A stretch of DNA of 64,000 bases from Candidatus Methanoperedens sp. (GCA_023249105.1 JAHFDG010000012.1:1-64000), one strand, 5' to 3'. Shown: positions 1 to 9,305, counted from the first letter of the stretch. Numbers and translations are program-made. The notes: generated by a model not told the origin, from the sequence alone.

Positions 1-99
1 GAAACCAAGTTGAAATTTGTTGCTCATGATATCAGAAGGATTGGCTACATCGAGACTTTGTATGACATAAACCCTCAATGGCCAAGGAACGGGGTTTAG
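1..99 (+). CDS. C-terminal fragment of an unidentified protein
   Basis: An open frame runs in from the window edge and ends at a TAG, giving 32 residues that finish in YDINPQWPRNGV. No family is recognised. It may be the tail of a real gene or part of a decayed stretch, since a pseudogene follows within 600 bases. Nothing supports a function. Confidence 0.3.
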   Translation, partial: ETKLKFVAHDIRRIGYIETLYDINPQWPRNGV

Positions 100-221
100 A
101 TGAATATTGTCCCAAAGCCGGAATCATTCATGAATAACTATTAACTATGCCTCAATACATTCCTTTTAGCTTAATTAATAAGTAGAAAAGTATTTTTAGT
201 ATAAAAGTATAATAGTATTCT

Positions 222-482
222 ATGACAACTACAATCAAGGTATCGGATGAGACAAAGCAGCTTCTTGATATGCTCCAGGCAAAGATGACGCTGACCTTTC
301 GAAAGAAAAAGCCTCTTTCCGAACTGATTGATGATATTACACGAATTGCATTGCGGCACGAGGATGAGCTTTTGCAAATCAAAAAATCGCCTTCTCAGGA
401 GAAAGCTGCGCCTAAGAATATTAGCCGGATGGTAAAAACCGATGCTGGAACTATGGATGATTATGTTTATGTGGAAGATTGA
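222..482 (+). CDS. Small ribbon-helix-helix-like protein (antitoxin-like)
   Basis: The 86-residue protein opens with TTTIKVSDETKQLL, a beta strand followed by a helix, as in ribbon-helix-helix DNA-binding proteins of the VapB/RelB antitoxin type. The C-terminal half is charged and ends in an acidic tail, which in antitoxins often contacts the toxin. No toxin gene follows; instead there is a second small gene and a broken clpB. A TATA-like AT-rich stretch lies just upstream and no clear Shine-Dalgarno is seen, so the transcript may be nearly leaderless. It is either an orphan antitoxin or a stand-alone regulator; the fold is inferred from the N-terminal pattern only. Confidence 0.5.
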   Translation: MTTTIKVSDETKQLLDMLQAKMTLTFRKKKPLSELIDDITRIALRHEDELLQIKKSPSQEKAAPKNISRMVKTDAGTMDDYVYVED

Positions 483-531
483 TTCGTATTGATGTTGAAA
501 TTATATTCCATTTCATAGGAGAAGGTTAAAA

Positions 532-675
532 ATGAAGTCTTCTGAACCAATTCGTATTCCAGATAGAATCAAAGATATGTGGGATGAGGCTGATAAAAAG
601 AATATCAGCGTTAAAAAAATAGTAGATACGGTAAGGCAAGTAAGGTCGAAGACATGCAAGGATGAGGAGTTATAA
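532..675 (+). CDS. Very small RHH-like protein
   Basis: The 47-residue frame starts MKSSEPIRIPDRIKDMW and ends KTCKDEEL. An AGGAG Shine-Dalgarno lies about 10 bases upstream of the ATG. The pattern 'IRIPDRIKDMWDEADKK' resembles the first strand and helix of a CopG/VapB-type protein. It ends four bases before the clpB relic begins, so the rearrangement that truncated clpB may also have cut this gene short. It could be a fragment; function unknown. Confidence 0.35.
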   Translation: MKSSEPIRIPDRIKDMWDEADKKNISVKKIVDTVRQVRSKTCKDEEL

Positions 676-678
676 TTT

Positions 679-1528
679 TTGGATAAAGCTGTTGTTACCG
701 TCGCGAACGCTGTCAGGCGAGGGCGCACGGGCATATCAGACCCAAAGCGTTCCATCGGTTCGTTCATGTTCCTAGGTCCCACAGGCGTGGGTAAGACCAA
801 GCTTGGACGCGCGCTTGCCGAATTCCTTTTTGATGACGAAGCGGCGATGATACGGCTTGAAATGAGTGAATACATGGAAAAACACACAGTTGCGAGGCTC
901 ATCGGCGCCCCGCCAGGTTATGTGGGTTATGAAGAAGGGGTTCAGCTCACCGAAGCAGTCAGGCGGCGCCCTTATGCTGTGGTGTTGTTCGATGAGATTG
1001 AAAAAGCTCATACTGATGTTTTCAACCTGCTGCTCTAGATACTTGACGACGGAAGGCTCACAGACGGCCACGGGCGAACAATGGATTTCAAGAACACTGT
1101 AATTATAATGACCTCCAATATCGGGAGCCAGTGGATATTCGAGTTGGGAGATAAGGAAGACGAAATGCGGGAAAAAGTAATGGATATCGTGCACAAGAAT
1201 TTCAAACCTGAATTCTTAAACCGCCTTGACGAGGATAATCATCTTCCACACTTTAAAACTCCCCGATATTATGAAAATCGTGGATATCCAGTTCAGGATA
1301 TTGCGCAAACGCCTTGAAGAAAGAAAGATAACCATCTCACTTACCGCAAAAGCCCGGGACCTCATAGCTAAAACCGGTTATGACCCCTTATACGGCGCAC
1401 GACCGATTAAACGGACAATCCAGCATAGAGATACTTGACCCGCTTGCGATGAAGATACTCAATAAGGAATTTGTGGAGGGGATTCGGTGGAAGTGGATGC
1501 AAAAAGAGACGAGATTGTGTTCAGGAAA
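679..1528 (+). pseudogene. clpB: clpB relic: C-terminal AAA+ domain with stop and frameshifts
   Basis: The reading frames together match the second nucleotide-binding domain of the disaggregase ClpB: Walker [10 protein letters not shown], the [12 protein letters not shown] loop, Walker [12 protein letters not shown], then TSNIGS, GYDPLYGARPIKRTIQ and a beta-strand tail. The N-terminal domain, first AAA domain and middle domain are absent. After FNLLL a TAG at 1036-1038 replaces the usual glutamine codon. A one-base change near 1234 shifts the frame before IIIFH, and further shifts occur near 1425 and 1480. The gene therefore cannot make ClpB. It is a decayed copy truncated at a rearrangement point around base 676; a working clpB, if any, would be elsewhere. 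Confidence 0.9.
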
Positions 1529-1557
1529 ATAGCTAAAATTTTGTTGGCTATTTTCCT
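1523..1557 (+). terminator. Perfect 11-bp hairpin after the clpB relic
   Basis: AGGAAAATAGC at 1523-1533 is exactly complementary to GCTATTTTCCT at 1547-1557 with a 13-base loop. The stem overlaps the last codons of the clpB relic. There is no long T-run after it, so it may be a terminator remnant or only a structured 3' end between convergent genes. Confidence 0.35.
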
Positions 1558-1587
1558 AACAATCACGGGGATTTTAGATGTGAAAAA

Positions 1588-2124
1588 TTAATACACTGTT
1601 ATTGTACCTTCTGCGTAAATTTTTGCCTTTATATTCGGGTCATTTGAAGGAATGTTACCTTCAAAACGGTAGGTTCCCTTCTTATTAAAAGTAACAACCA
1701 CTGCTCCACTGGTTCCAAGGTTTTGCGAATATGTCGCGTTCAGGATAAGAGTTAGAGGTGACTGTGAAGAATAACCAGTAATTTTGATTAAAACCGTATC
1801 TCCCAGACGTATGGATAAAGAACTCGGGTTAGCGCCATTGCTTGTAAGTTCAATTGTCGCTGTTGGAATATCTGTTGAAGTATCGTAATTCTTGACCGTG
1901 AAATCACTTATTGCAGGAGTTGCAGTTGTAGTTGCGGTTGCGGTCGCAATCGGAGTGGGGGTGGGTGTAACAGTTACATACACCGTGTTGTTCTGGTAAA
2001 CTATTTTTTCTACAGGTTTCTCAATCTCTATTGTTTTAGGTTTATGTGCTACATACCCTACCACTGCTCCCAGTACAAAGAAGATGATAATTAAAGGGAT
2101 TAACGTCTTATATTTTGATTCCAT
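1588..2124 (-). CDS. Membrane-anchored surface protein with Thr/Pro linker and beta-sandwich domain
   Basis: The protein of 178 residues has one N-terminal membrane anchor (LIPLIIIFFVLGAVVGYVAH), a short charged stalk, a PTPTP/TATATTTATP linker typical of extracellular archaeal proteins, and a C-terminal domain of about 100 residues with alternating strands. The pattern 'LSIRLGDTVLIKITG...GTYRFEGNIPSNDP' is cupredoxin-like, but the Cys/Met/His copper ligands are missing. The ATG at 2124 is chosen because AGGAG lies at 2132-2136; a TTG start at 2139 would overlap that site. It probably sits outside the cell. A substrate-binding or structural role is possible; nothing nearby decides. Confidence 0.7.
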   Translation of the reverse strand: MESKYKTLIPLIIIFFVLGAVVGYVAHKPKTIEIEKPVEKIVYQNNTVYVTVTPTPTPIATATATTTATPAISDFTVKNYDTSTDIPTATIELTSNGANPSSLSIRLGDTVLIKITGYSSQSPLTLILNATYSQNLGTSGAVVVTFNKKGTYRFEGNIPSNDPNIKAKIYAEGTITVY

Positions 2125-2238
2125 AATCTTGCTCCTCAAGCCACAATAAATTCTTTATTGAGTTATAAAGATTTCGGACTACACAGACTACTGGATTATT
2201 GGTAATCATTAAGTACTTTCCATCCTATAAAAACATAT

Positions 2239-3216
2239 ATGTTCCCCACCACGCGCATGCGGAGATTGCGTTCATCAAAATTCCGACCTCTTGTCAGCGA
2301 GACAACGCTGGATGTTAAAGACCTTATTTGCCCGGTCTTTGTCGATGAGACAATAACAAAACCAATGGAAATAAATTCCATGCCCGGTTATTTCCGCCAG
2401 CCTCTTTCGATGATAGCCGATGAAGCCGCAAGCATTTCTGGACTTGGAATCCCTGCAATAATACTGTTCGGGATACCGGAAAAGAAAGATGAGACAGGTT
2501 CCCATGCGTACGGCGACAATGATGTCATCCAGAAGGCAATCCGCACCATAAAAAGCAATATCGGGGAAGAACTTGTTGTCATTACAGACCTTTGTCTTTG
2601 CGAATATACCTCTCACGGTCACTGCGGCATGGTAAGCAAGACCCAGGAGATTCTCAATGACCCGACCCTTGAAATTCTAGGCAAGACAGCAGTAAGCCAT
2701 GCCCGTGCAGGCGCCGACATGGTTGCGCCTTCAGGCATGATGGACGGCATGGTCGGAGCGATACGAAACGCCCTTGATGATAACGATTTCACAGACATTC
2801 CTATAATGTCTTATGCAGCAAAATACTGCTCTGCATTCTACGGGCCTTTCAGGGAAGCAGCGGGTTCAGGCTACACATTTGGCGACCGTGCTTCATATCA
2901 GATTGACCCCGCAAATACGGATGAAGCCCTGCGTGAAGTGGCCCTTGATATCGAAGAAGGGGCTGATATCATAATGGTCAAACCTGCTCTGCCATACCTT
3001 GATATCATTTACCGCATTAAAAAGAAATTCAGGATGCCTACAGCGGCTTATCACGTCAGCGGTGAATATTCGATGATAAAAGCGGCAGCAGGCAATGGCT
3101 GGCTTGATGAGAAAAAGGCAGTGCAGGAGTCATTGGTTTCAATAAAGCGCGCGGGTGCGGATATGATCCTTACGTATTTTGCAAAAGATGTAGCCCGTGA
3201 ATTAGAATCCAGATAA
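2239..3216 (+). CDS. hemB: Porphobilinogen synthase (delta-aminolevulinate dehydratase)
   Basis: HemB condenses two 5-aminolevulinate molecules into porphobilinogen, feeding heme, siroheme, F430 and corrinoid synthesis in the cytoplasm. At 325 residues it is full length. It begins with the family's [11 protein letters not shown]. It carries the zinc-site cysteines in [14 protein letters not shown] (about residue 120) and the two active-site lysines in [15 protein letters not shown] (about 195) and [11 protein letters not shown] (about 248). The family-typical N-terminus supports the ATG at 2239. The next gene starts on the last base of the stop codon, so the two are translationally coupled. 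No other tetrapyrrole gene is in the window. Confidence 0.97.
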   Translation: MFPTTRMRRLRSSKFRPLVSETTLDVKDLICPVFVDETITKPMEINSMPGYFRQPLSMIADEAASISGLGIPAIILFGIPEKKDETGSHAYGDNDVIQKAIRTIKSNIGEELVVITDLCLCEYTSHGHCGMVSKTQEILNDPTLEILGKTAVSHARAGADMVAPSGMMDGMVGAIRNALDDNDFTDIPIMSYAAKYCSAFYGPFREAAGSGYTFGDRASYQIDPANTDEALREVALDIEEGADIIMVKPALPYLDIIYRIKKKFRMPTAAYHVSGEYSMIKAAAGNGWLDEKKAVQESLVSIKRAGADMILTYFAKDVARELESR

Positions 3217-3641
3217 TGCCCGGTTATAACACACACAGGATATTCAATTATGTGATTTTTGCTGCAATTGTAGCTTTAGCCTGGTATGAATCTATTAATC
3301 CAAAACAATTGATGGCATTGGGTATCGGTTTTTATATCGGTACTAATTTTTTAACACCCGACCTGGATACTGAAAGTACGGCAATAAAAAGATGGGGGAG
3401 GTTAAAGATATTCTTTTTGCCATACAAATGGCTATTTACCCACAGGCAGAGTTCCCACAATATTGTGTACGGAGCAGTGGTCAGGATTTTGTATATTAGC
3501 CTTATAATGCTCGTTTTATACTATGTTCTTTTCAAATCATTTCCATCTGGAACTGTGTTTTTTTCAGTTTATATTCTCCTTTTTCTTATTGGAATAATAA
3601 CTGCCAATGCACTGCATGTATTACTGGATGCCATATTCTGA
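3216..3641 (+). CDS. Membrane protein, DUF2227/YdjM-like putative metal-binding protein
   Basis: The 141-residue protein has about four hydrophobic segments (near 8-25, 30-48, 85-108 and 113-135). Conserved polar positions are His7 in NTHRIFNY, the acidic TPDLDTE motif at about 48, and HRQSSHN at about 75. This arrangement of His and Asp between membrane helices is that of DUF2227/YdjM-type proteins, described as putative metal-dependent membrane hydrolases. The ATG overlaps the hemB stop by one base. The substrate is unknown and the link to hemB may be only positional. Confidence 0.65.
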   Translation: MPGYNTHRIFNYVIFAAIVALAWYESINPKQLMALGIGFYIGTNFLTPDLDTESTAIKRWGRLKIFFLPYKWLFTHRQSSHNIVYGAVVRILYISLIMLVLYYVLFKSFPSGTVFFSVYILLFLIGIITANALHVLLDAIF

Positions 3642-3722
3642 ATATTTTTCTCATGACAGGAATTTACGACGCCACATTTAAATATCTTCTTTCATACATT
3701 ATATGAAAAAGAGTCCACTCCA

Positions 3723-4409
3723 ATGTATGAAAAAACCGGTGATCGAGATTTGGGCAGATACCACATAATATTAATCCTTCTTTTTGTAACATTTTCCGGA
3801 TGCATAGGCGAGAATAAGGCTTTAAATGAACCGGTACCAACTCCTTCTTTTTCCCCCATTCCAACGCCCACTCCAACGTCCACCCCAATACCTTTTGCAG
3901 TCAATACAGTCCAAACACCTCCTCCTGCAACTACCAATAAACCCACTGAGATTATTCCAAAACCCGAAGAAAAACATGAAAATATCGATAACCGTTCCGT
4001 TGCAGTGGAAGTAAATTACCGGGAATATGTGGACTGGTTCCGGAATTATAACCTGAATATAAGGGCATACACCCCACAGGAATATATCTGCGGGCAGTAC
4101 ACGGTTGATATGATAGCGGCCTCAGAAAAAGCCGGATACAAAGCATATTTTGCAGCGGTAACCTTCTCTGATGGTAGCGGGCATGCGCTTGTATCGTTCA
4201 AATCGACATTTTCAGGGATTACCTCATGGTATTTTTTTGAACCCCAGACAAATGAGCTGATAACGCCGGAGACTTTAAAAAATGAGCTTAATCAAAATAT
4301 GGGTAAAATGGCCACCAGGGTCGATATTTATGGTTATTTTGATGATGCGGGGGATAATGACCCCTCTACATGGCGATTTGCATACCCATTATATAGCAAA
4401 AATTACTAA
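3723..4409 (+). CDS. Surface lipoprotein with a possible transglutaminase-like domain
   Basis: The protein has 228 residues. An N-terminal hydrophobic stretch ends in a lipobox (FSGCIGE, Cys about 27), followed by a PTPTPTSTP linker and a globular C-terminal part. The globular part contains YICGQYTVDMIAASEKAGY, then SGHALVSF, then WYFFEPQT. A Cys at a helix start, then His, then an acidic residue in strands is the layout of transglutaminase-like cysteine proteins (inference). The Pro/Thr linker resembles that of the protein at 1588-2124. It is probably anchored outside the cell; the substrate is unknown. Confidence 0.65.
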   Translation: MYEKTGDRDLGRYHIILILLFVTFSGCIGENKALNEPVPTPSFSPIPTPTPTSTPIPFAVNTVQTPPPATTNKPTEIIPKPEEKHENIDNRSVAVEVNYREYVDWFRNYNLNIRAYTPQEYICGQYTVDMIAASEKAGYKAYFAAVTFSDGSGHALVSFKSTFSGITSWYFFEPQTNELITPETLKNELNQNMGKMATRVDIYGYFDDAGDNDPSTWRFAYPLYSKNY

Positions 4410-4476
4410 AAATCACTCTTTAATTTATGCGCAGGACGAATGTCCTTTGCAGATTCCATGTTTAATTTTTTTGTGC

Positions 4477-5232
4477 TTAAATATCCAGTTTCAATTCATC
4501 TATATGAACCATTTCTTCAATATCAAGAAGTCGTGACATTTCCTGCGTATCGATATAAATCCCATGCTCCTGGATAAGAGCCATGGGGTTTGTGCCGCCG
4601 ATAACAACTATCCCCACTTTGTCTTTTCCGACCTGTACCCCGAGTATATCATTATTAGGTTCACCCACTTCCAGGATACAGGAAAATCCGGCTTCGACAA
4701 GCGAATCAAGCACCTGTTCTATCTTATCCCTGGATGCCATGGGAGCTTCCCGCAGATTCGCAAGTATCTTACCTGAACCGGTATTTATCATTTCAGTTAC
4801 CGAAGTGAGTTCCTGCGACATTAAAACGTCAAGAGGGTCGATTGTCGTGCTGTCATAGCTCAGGATTTCAGTGAATCTTAAAGGTGAGCCGTCATGTATT
4901 TCCACGACCCCGCCAAATTTGGGTTTAACGGGTATGCCTGCCTTTAGCAGGACACCGTCTATCGTGATACTGCATGCAGTGGCCAACCCTACCTTTCCTT
5001 TCTCGATTGTGAGATTCCCGAATTTTTCTCCCGCGCGTATTATTTTTATATAAGGGCTTACTGAAAGTCCGCTATGCACGGCCTGCCTGATGAATCCGAT
5101 AACCTTTTTTAAATCCGGTTCATTAACGATAGAAATATTTACAATTATTTTCCCTTTGCGTTTGAGCGGGTCAAAGGTTACCTCATACATCATGTTTTCA
5201 ATTCTTGAGATAATAAACATTATATCTGTCAT
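4477..5232 (-). CDS. NrpR-type nitrogen regulatory domain protein without a DNA-binding domain
   Basis: The 251-residue protein corresponds to one NrpR regulatory domain (DUF128). Recognisable pieces are [20 protein letters not shown] at the start, [46 protein letters not shown], and [17 protein letters not shown] near the end. In methanogens NrpR represses nif and glnA genes and is released by 2-oxoglutarate. Full versions carry an N-terminal winged helix, which is absent here; the Met-rich start leaves only about 12 residues before the domain. Methanosarcina relatives split the job between two NrpR proteins, so this one may work with a separate DNA-binding partner. No nitrogen-metabolism gene is adjacent. 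Confidence 0.8.
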   Translation of the reverse strand: MTDIMFIISRIENMMYEVTFDPLKRKGKIIVNISIVNEPDLKKVIGFIRQAVHSGLSVSPYIKIIRAGEKFGNLTIEKGKVGLATACSITIDGVLLKAGIPVKPKFGGVVEIHDGSPLRFTEILSYDSTTIDPLDVLMSQELTSVTEMINTGSGKILANLREAPMASRDKIEQVLDSLVEAGFSCILEVGEPNNDILGVQVGKDKVGIVVIGGTNPMALIQEHGIYIDTQEMSRLLDIEEMVHIDELKLDI

Positions 5233-5261
5233 CTTAATTCAAGTATAATAATTACAATGCG

Positions 5262-5271
5262 TTATAAATAT
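5262..5271 (+). promoter_or_regulatory. Candidate TATA box for the gene at 5352
   Basis: TTATAAATATA-type sequence lies in the 119-base spacer between the divergent genes starting at 5232 and 5352. It is about 85 bases from the ATG, so the transcript would have a leader. This is a pattern match only. Confidence 0.35.
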
Positions 5272-5351
5272 ACCGAATTCGATAAACCTCATCAATAATC
5301 AGGGAATATAATATCAGAAAGATAAAGTATTTCAGTCAGGTAAGAAGTATA

Positions 5352-6329
5352 ATGTCCATGAATAAGCAGGCAGTGATTGGCATTGTGAAAAATATTTTCA
5401 CATATTACGGTTACGGTACAAGTTCACCTGATATCTGTGACCTGCTTGCTGAAAAAGATTCTGACCACTTATTAATAAAATTTGAAAACGACCCCAATTT
5501 CAACAATATCAGGTATTTTTCAAATATTGCTAAAAGCTATCGCGGCAAGGGTATAATGATTTCCGAATCTTTTGATGAAAAAACCCGCCTCTTCGCCCTT
5601 GACGAAGGGCTTATGCTCTGGGACAGGAGCGAGCTTGAATCCTGGATAGGCAGGGCAGTTCTTGCAGGAGCGCTGGGCGGATATGAGGAAAAAAAGCTGG
5701 CTGCGGAGAAAACCGATACCGGAGCCAGACAGGTCCTGGAACCAGTTAAAAAAGAATATGAACGAACTATCAAGGTATTGCTGCGTTCAATCCCCATCAA
5801 TATCGGGAAATCCGATGCATTATCCATAGCTGAAGCAAAAGTGGGAACTGCAAAAAGCCAGACATTGAAATTCATCCCGGTCTGGTATTATAATTATTCT
5901 TTTAATATCCGGAAAAAGTATAAATCAAAAATGGTAGACCTTACAGGCGAAGGTGAAGGGTATATCCATGCTCTCACTGGAGAGAATTTTTTTAATAAAT
6001 ACAAGGATATCCAGGATAACACCTTCATGCCTACACAGAATTATGAGATAAGGCAGCCGCTCATCCAGAAAAAGGATGCAGCGACCAAAGCATTAAATTC
6101 CATCATCAGGGAACACACAAAAGAAATCAGGCTGAATGAAATGATTGGCGATACTATCGTGTTTGAAAACAAGATATTTGCTCCCAACAACGAAGAAATC
6201 AACCTCAAAATGGACCTTTTGCATATTCCCGTCTGGGAGATAAAAGGTAAGAGAGAAGTAATAGATATAAACGCATATGACGGGCATATAATGGCCATTA
6301 AGCTCTATAATGATGCAGAAATGGTTTAA
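5352..6329 (+). CDS. Conserved-looking cytoplasmic protein with two PepSY-like repeats
   Basis: This 325-residue soluble protein is not recognised with certainty. The N-terminal 110 residues (IFTYYGYGTSSPDICDLLAE...LMLWDRSELESWIGRAVLAG) resemble the restriction-endonuclease-like domains found in archaeal nuclease-related proteins. The C-terminal part holds two similar units, FIPVWYYNYSF...GEGYIHALTGE (about 177-215) and HIPVWEIKG...IDINAYDGHIMA (about 290-318), like PepSY-type repeats. It stands alone between divergent and downstream genes. A nuclease activity is not demonstrable by eye. Confidence 0.6.
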   Translation: MSMNKQAVIGIVKNIFTYYGYGTSSPDICDLLAEKDSDHLLIKFENDPNFNNIRYFSNIAKSYRGKGIMISESFDEKTRLFALDEGLMLWDRSELESWIGRAVLAGALGGYEEKKLAAEKTDTGARQVLEPVKKEYERTIKVLLRSIPINIGKSDALSIAEAKVGTAKSQTLKFIPVWYYNYSFNIRKKYKSKMVDLTGEGEGYIHALTGENFFNKYKDIQDNTFMPTQNYEIRQPLIQKKDAATKALNSIIREHTKEIRLNEMIGDTIVFENKIFAPNNEEINLKMDLLHIPVWEIKGKREVIDINAYDGHIMAIKLYNDAEMV

Positions 6330-6509
6330 CCACGAAAAGCCCATAATATAGTTGAGAAACTAATATTTTAAACGTATTCAAGCGAAATAACTGCCAACCG
6401 TAAATATCATAAAACTTTATTATACTGGAAGCGTTCTTAATATTGGGGTTACGACCTTGTTTTGAATATAAACAGGCTCGCTGTTGACTCTGGATGAGGA
6501 GGTAGTGAA

Positions 6510-8177
6510 ATGGGAAAAGAAACTACAGCATTCGATTACGAAAAGGAGAGAGCGAAGTTCACCTGGGATATCCTGGAAGATTACAATTTTGTTGATACTA
6601 TTAGAAAGTGGGCAATGGATAGGACAAAGTTGATGGCAATCACCGAGCATCCGGACGGGAAGGTCGAGAAAGCGGCATACTGGGAAGTGTGGGATAATGC
6701 CATGAGAATTGGGAATATCCTGAGAGAATCCGGCATCCATAAAGGTGACCGGGTTTTTGTGATACTTCCACGGGGATTAGATGTTTATGCTGCAAGTACA
6801 GGCATCTGGGCAGTCGGCGGTGTTGTCGTTCCCGGAACAATAATGCTAAGGAGAGCGGATATTGAATACAGGATTCTGGATGCGGGGGTAAAAGCACTTA
6901 TCACAGGTGATTCGGAAGTCGCTGATGAGGTAGATGCAATAAGAGATAAAATCCCGATTCACAATCTTTTCTTTTTAGGGGAGAGGAAGGGTTGGAGGAA
7001 CATTCGTGAGGAATCTAATCTTGCATCACGAAAATTAGAACTTGAGGATATTAAAAAAGATGATACTTTAGCCTTCACCTACACCTCAGGAACCACAGGC
7101 GCGCCCAAAGGAGTCGTCCACGCCCATTCATTGATGTACTGTTTCGACAGGCTCAATAGATACTACTGGTGGAATACCCAACCGGATGAACTCTGCTGGG
7201 CAACCACAGAGCCAGGATGGGCTAAATGGTACTGGGCGCCTTTCGGGGCTATCTTAAACGGTGGCGCAACAAACTTCCATTATACGGGTAGATTTAACTC
7301 AGAGAAATGGTTTGAGCTGCTTGATAAATGGAGAATAAACAAGGCATGTATGACTGCTACGGAACTGCGGGCTATGGCGACACTCGATGATGCGAACAAA
7401 AGATATGACCTTTCGGATTTGAAGGTCATCCTGACTGCCGGGGAGCCCTGCACGCCCGGAGTCATCAGGTTCTTCGATGAGAAATTCGGGATAAAGGTCA
7501 GGGAAGGGTATGGACAAACAGAAACCTGTGTTGTGGCGTGTACCATGCCTGGAATGGAAATAAAACCCGGGTCGATGGGAAAGTTCACGCCCGGGGTCGA
7601 GGGAGCAATCGTGAACCCTGAAACCGGAGAAAGAGTGAAGGCAGGCGAGAAAGGGGTAATCGCCGTTGTCAAAAACCATCCCATGCTGTTCAAAGGATAT
7701 TATAATAAACCCCAGAAAACTGCCGAATGTTTTGTGGGTGACTGGTACCTGACCGGAGACCTTGCAATGATGGACGAGGCCGGATACATCTGGTTTGATT
7801 CACGGGCTGACGACATCTGCAAAAGCTCTGGATACAGGATAGGTCCGTTTGAAGTCGAGAGCGCGGTTAATTCACATAAGGCAGTCCTTGAGTGTGCGAT
7901 GGTCCCGAGCCCTGACCTTTTTAGAGGAGAGATTGTCAAGGTTTTTGCGGTATTGAAGGAAGGATACGAACCTTCTGATGAACTTATTAAAGATATCCAG
8001 CAGCATGTGAAGAAAATGACTGCTCCATATAAGTATCCGAGGGCTATTGAATTTGTTAAAGAGCTGCCCAAAACCATCAGTGGGAAGATAAAGCGCAGGG
8101 AGCTTCGAATGATGGAGTTTGAGAAAAAGAAGGATGTGATTGAGAGACTTAAGGAAAAGGGTTTATGGGAGAGATAG
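6510..8177 (+). CDS. AMP-forming acyl-CoA synthetase, medium-chain (MACS) type
   Basis: This enzyme activates a carboxylic acid to its CoA thioester via an acyl-adenylate. The 555 residues are full length. Visible motifs are the P-loop-like TSGTTGAPKG at about 191, EGYGQTE at about 333, YLTGDLAMMDEAGYIWFDSRADD at about 415 and the catalytic-lysine region PKTISGKIKRREL near the C-terminus. GAGGAGGTAGTGA provides a strong ribosome site ahead of the ATG. The architecture fits archaeal MACS enzymes acting on branched or medium-chain acids rather than acetate-specific Acs; the actual acid cannot be read. It is monocistronic, facing a convergent radical SAM gene. Confidence 0.92.
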   Translation: MGKETTAFDYEKERAKFTWDILEDYNFVDTIRKWAMDRTKLMAITEHPDGKVEKAAYWEVWDNAMRIGNILRESGIHKGDRVFVILPRGLDVYAASTGIWAVGGVVVPGTIMLRRADIEYRILDAGVKALITGDSEVADEVDAIRDKIPIHNLFFLGERKGWRNIREESNLASRKLELEDIKKDDTLAFTYTSGTTGAPKGVVHAHSLMYCFDRLNRYYWWNTQPDELCWATTEPGWAKWYWAPFGAILNGGATNFHYTGRFNSEKWFELLDKWRINKACMTATELRAMATLDDANKRYDLSDLKVILTAGEPCTPGVIRFFDEKFGIKVREGYGQTETCVVACTMPGMEIKPGSMGKFTPGVEGAIVNPETGERVKAGEKGVIAVVKNHPMLFKGYYNKPQKTAECFVGDWYLTGDLAMMDEAGYIWFDSRADDICKSSGYRIGPFEVESAVNSHKAVLECAMVPSPDLFRGEIVKVFAVLKEGYEPSDELIKDIQQHVKKMTAPYKYPRAIEFVKELPKTISGKIKRRELRMMEFEKKKDVIERLKEKGLWER

Positions 8178-8236
8178 GGGTTGGGTGAAACTTATGATGT
8201 TGAAATTTTTTTTACAGCCCCGTCGCAGCAGCTATT

Positions 8237-8983
8237 TTATATCTGTCCTGAAGGTATTTTATCAGGCCTATACCCTGTCACATAATCCACCTTCAGTTTC
8301 TTAAGTCTCTCAAGAACTGCCGGGTAGAGAATAAGTTCCTCTACCTCAAAATCTTGAAATGCAGGGTTTATTGATTTTAATCTCTTCCTCAAAGCTGTAA
8401 TATTTTCAGGCGAGGAGAAGCTTATCATGCAGGCAGGATGGGCATTTACATGATATTTGTTGAGATTTTCAAGCGCCTTAAGCTGCAGTTGAAACCCTTC
8501 AGGTACCGCACCTGTCAATCTTGAAAATTCATCCTCGCATGTGCCTTTGAGACTCACCCTCACATAAAGAGTGGAGAATTTTGAGAGTTCCTCGGCATAG
8601 GTCATGTCGCTGCCTATGAGTATTCCATTAGTTTCAAGAATAAAAATCAAATCTTTCGGTATCAGCTCAAGTACTTTTATCAAGTGTTCCCTGCATATGG
8701 TCGGTTCATTTCCACTAATCCTCAATCGGCGCAATTTTTTGCTTTTTGCGATGGCGATAAGTTTCCCTGCGACCTCCTGCGGAGAGTAAAATTCCCCGCA
8801 TTCCTGCGGCTTTGAAACTACGTTCCATGACCAGCAAAAGACGCATCTTAAGCAGCAGCCCACACAGTCAGCTGTTGCTATGCCGCCATAGAATTTTGAT
8901 GAGCGGAACCTGTAGTATTTTCTCTGGTTGTTTTTGCAGACTATTTTCCTGGTGAGTTCTGCCACTTCGATGGGGTTGAACAT
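8237..8983 (-). CDS. Radical SAM protein
   Basis: The 248-residue protein carries the CxxxCxxC radical SAM motif in GCCLRCVFCWSW (about residue 45). The SAM-binding LRISGNEPT replaces the usual GGEP at about 90, and strand motifs ILETNG and YVRVSLKG follow. It resembles archaeal pyruvate-formate-lyase-activating-like proteins of unknown substrate. The ATG at 8983 is used. The 37-base gap to the upstream gene on the same strand (9021-9305) allows cotranscription. No peptide or glycyl-radical partner is adjacent, so the target is unknown. Confidence 0.85.
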   Translation of the reverse strand: MFNPIEVAELTRKIVCKNNQRKYYRFRSSKFYGGIATADCVGCCLRCVFCWSWNVVSKPQECGEFYSPQEVAGKLIAIAKSKKLRRLRISGNEPTICREHLIKVLELIPKDLIFILETNGILIGSDMTYAEELSKFSTLYVRVSLKGTCEDEFSRLTGAVPEGFQLQLKALENLNKYHVNAHPACMISFSSPENITALRKRLKSINPAFQDFEVEELILYPAVLERLKKLKVDYVTGYRPDKIPSGQI

Positions 8984-9020
8984 AAGTAGAAACAGCCAGG
9001 TATAGAATTCAAATATTAGT

Positions 9021-9305
9021 TTATTTGAGCGATTCTATCAAATCATCCACAGGTATCGCCTTATACGTCGCTGTTTTGATGCTGCCCCTTGATAAAATTT
9101 CAACAGCAGCTCTTGCAACAGCGGAATCATCCTCGGCTTCCACAATGGTCAGGAAATCAAAATTTCCCAGGACGGCATACTGGTCAAGCACCTTTACACC
9201 CATACCCTTAAGCTCAGCATTAACTTCTTTCACCCTGCCAGGATTCTTCTTAAGAGTCCTGGCGCCTTCATCCGTCAGATTAGAGATTATAATATATCTT
9301 GACAT
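9021..9305 (-). CDS. GYD-domain small protein
   Basis: At 94 residues the protein matches the GYD family: MSRYIIISNLTDEGARTLKKNP, then VLGNFDFLTIVEAEDD (the G-x-[FY]-D signature in the order GNFD) and a C-terminal amphipathic region. It probably forms a ferredoxin-like alpha/beta fold; the function of the family is not established. The ATG at 9305 is chosen over one seven codons upstream because GGAGGT sits at 9312-9317. Confidence 0.8.
   Translation of the reverse strand: MSRYIIISNLTDEGARTLKKNPGRVKEVNAELKGMGVKVLDQYAVLGNFDFLTIVEAEDDSAVARAAVEILSRGSIKTATYKAIPVDDLIESLK

Noticed and set aside
1036-1038. In-frame TAG in clpB read as pyrrolysine or readthrough
   Set aside because: The TAG replaces a conserved Gln in a fragment that also has several frameshifts and lacks its first half; decay explains it and no readthrough signal is visible.
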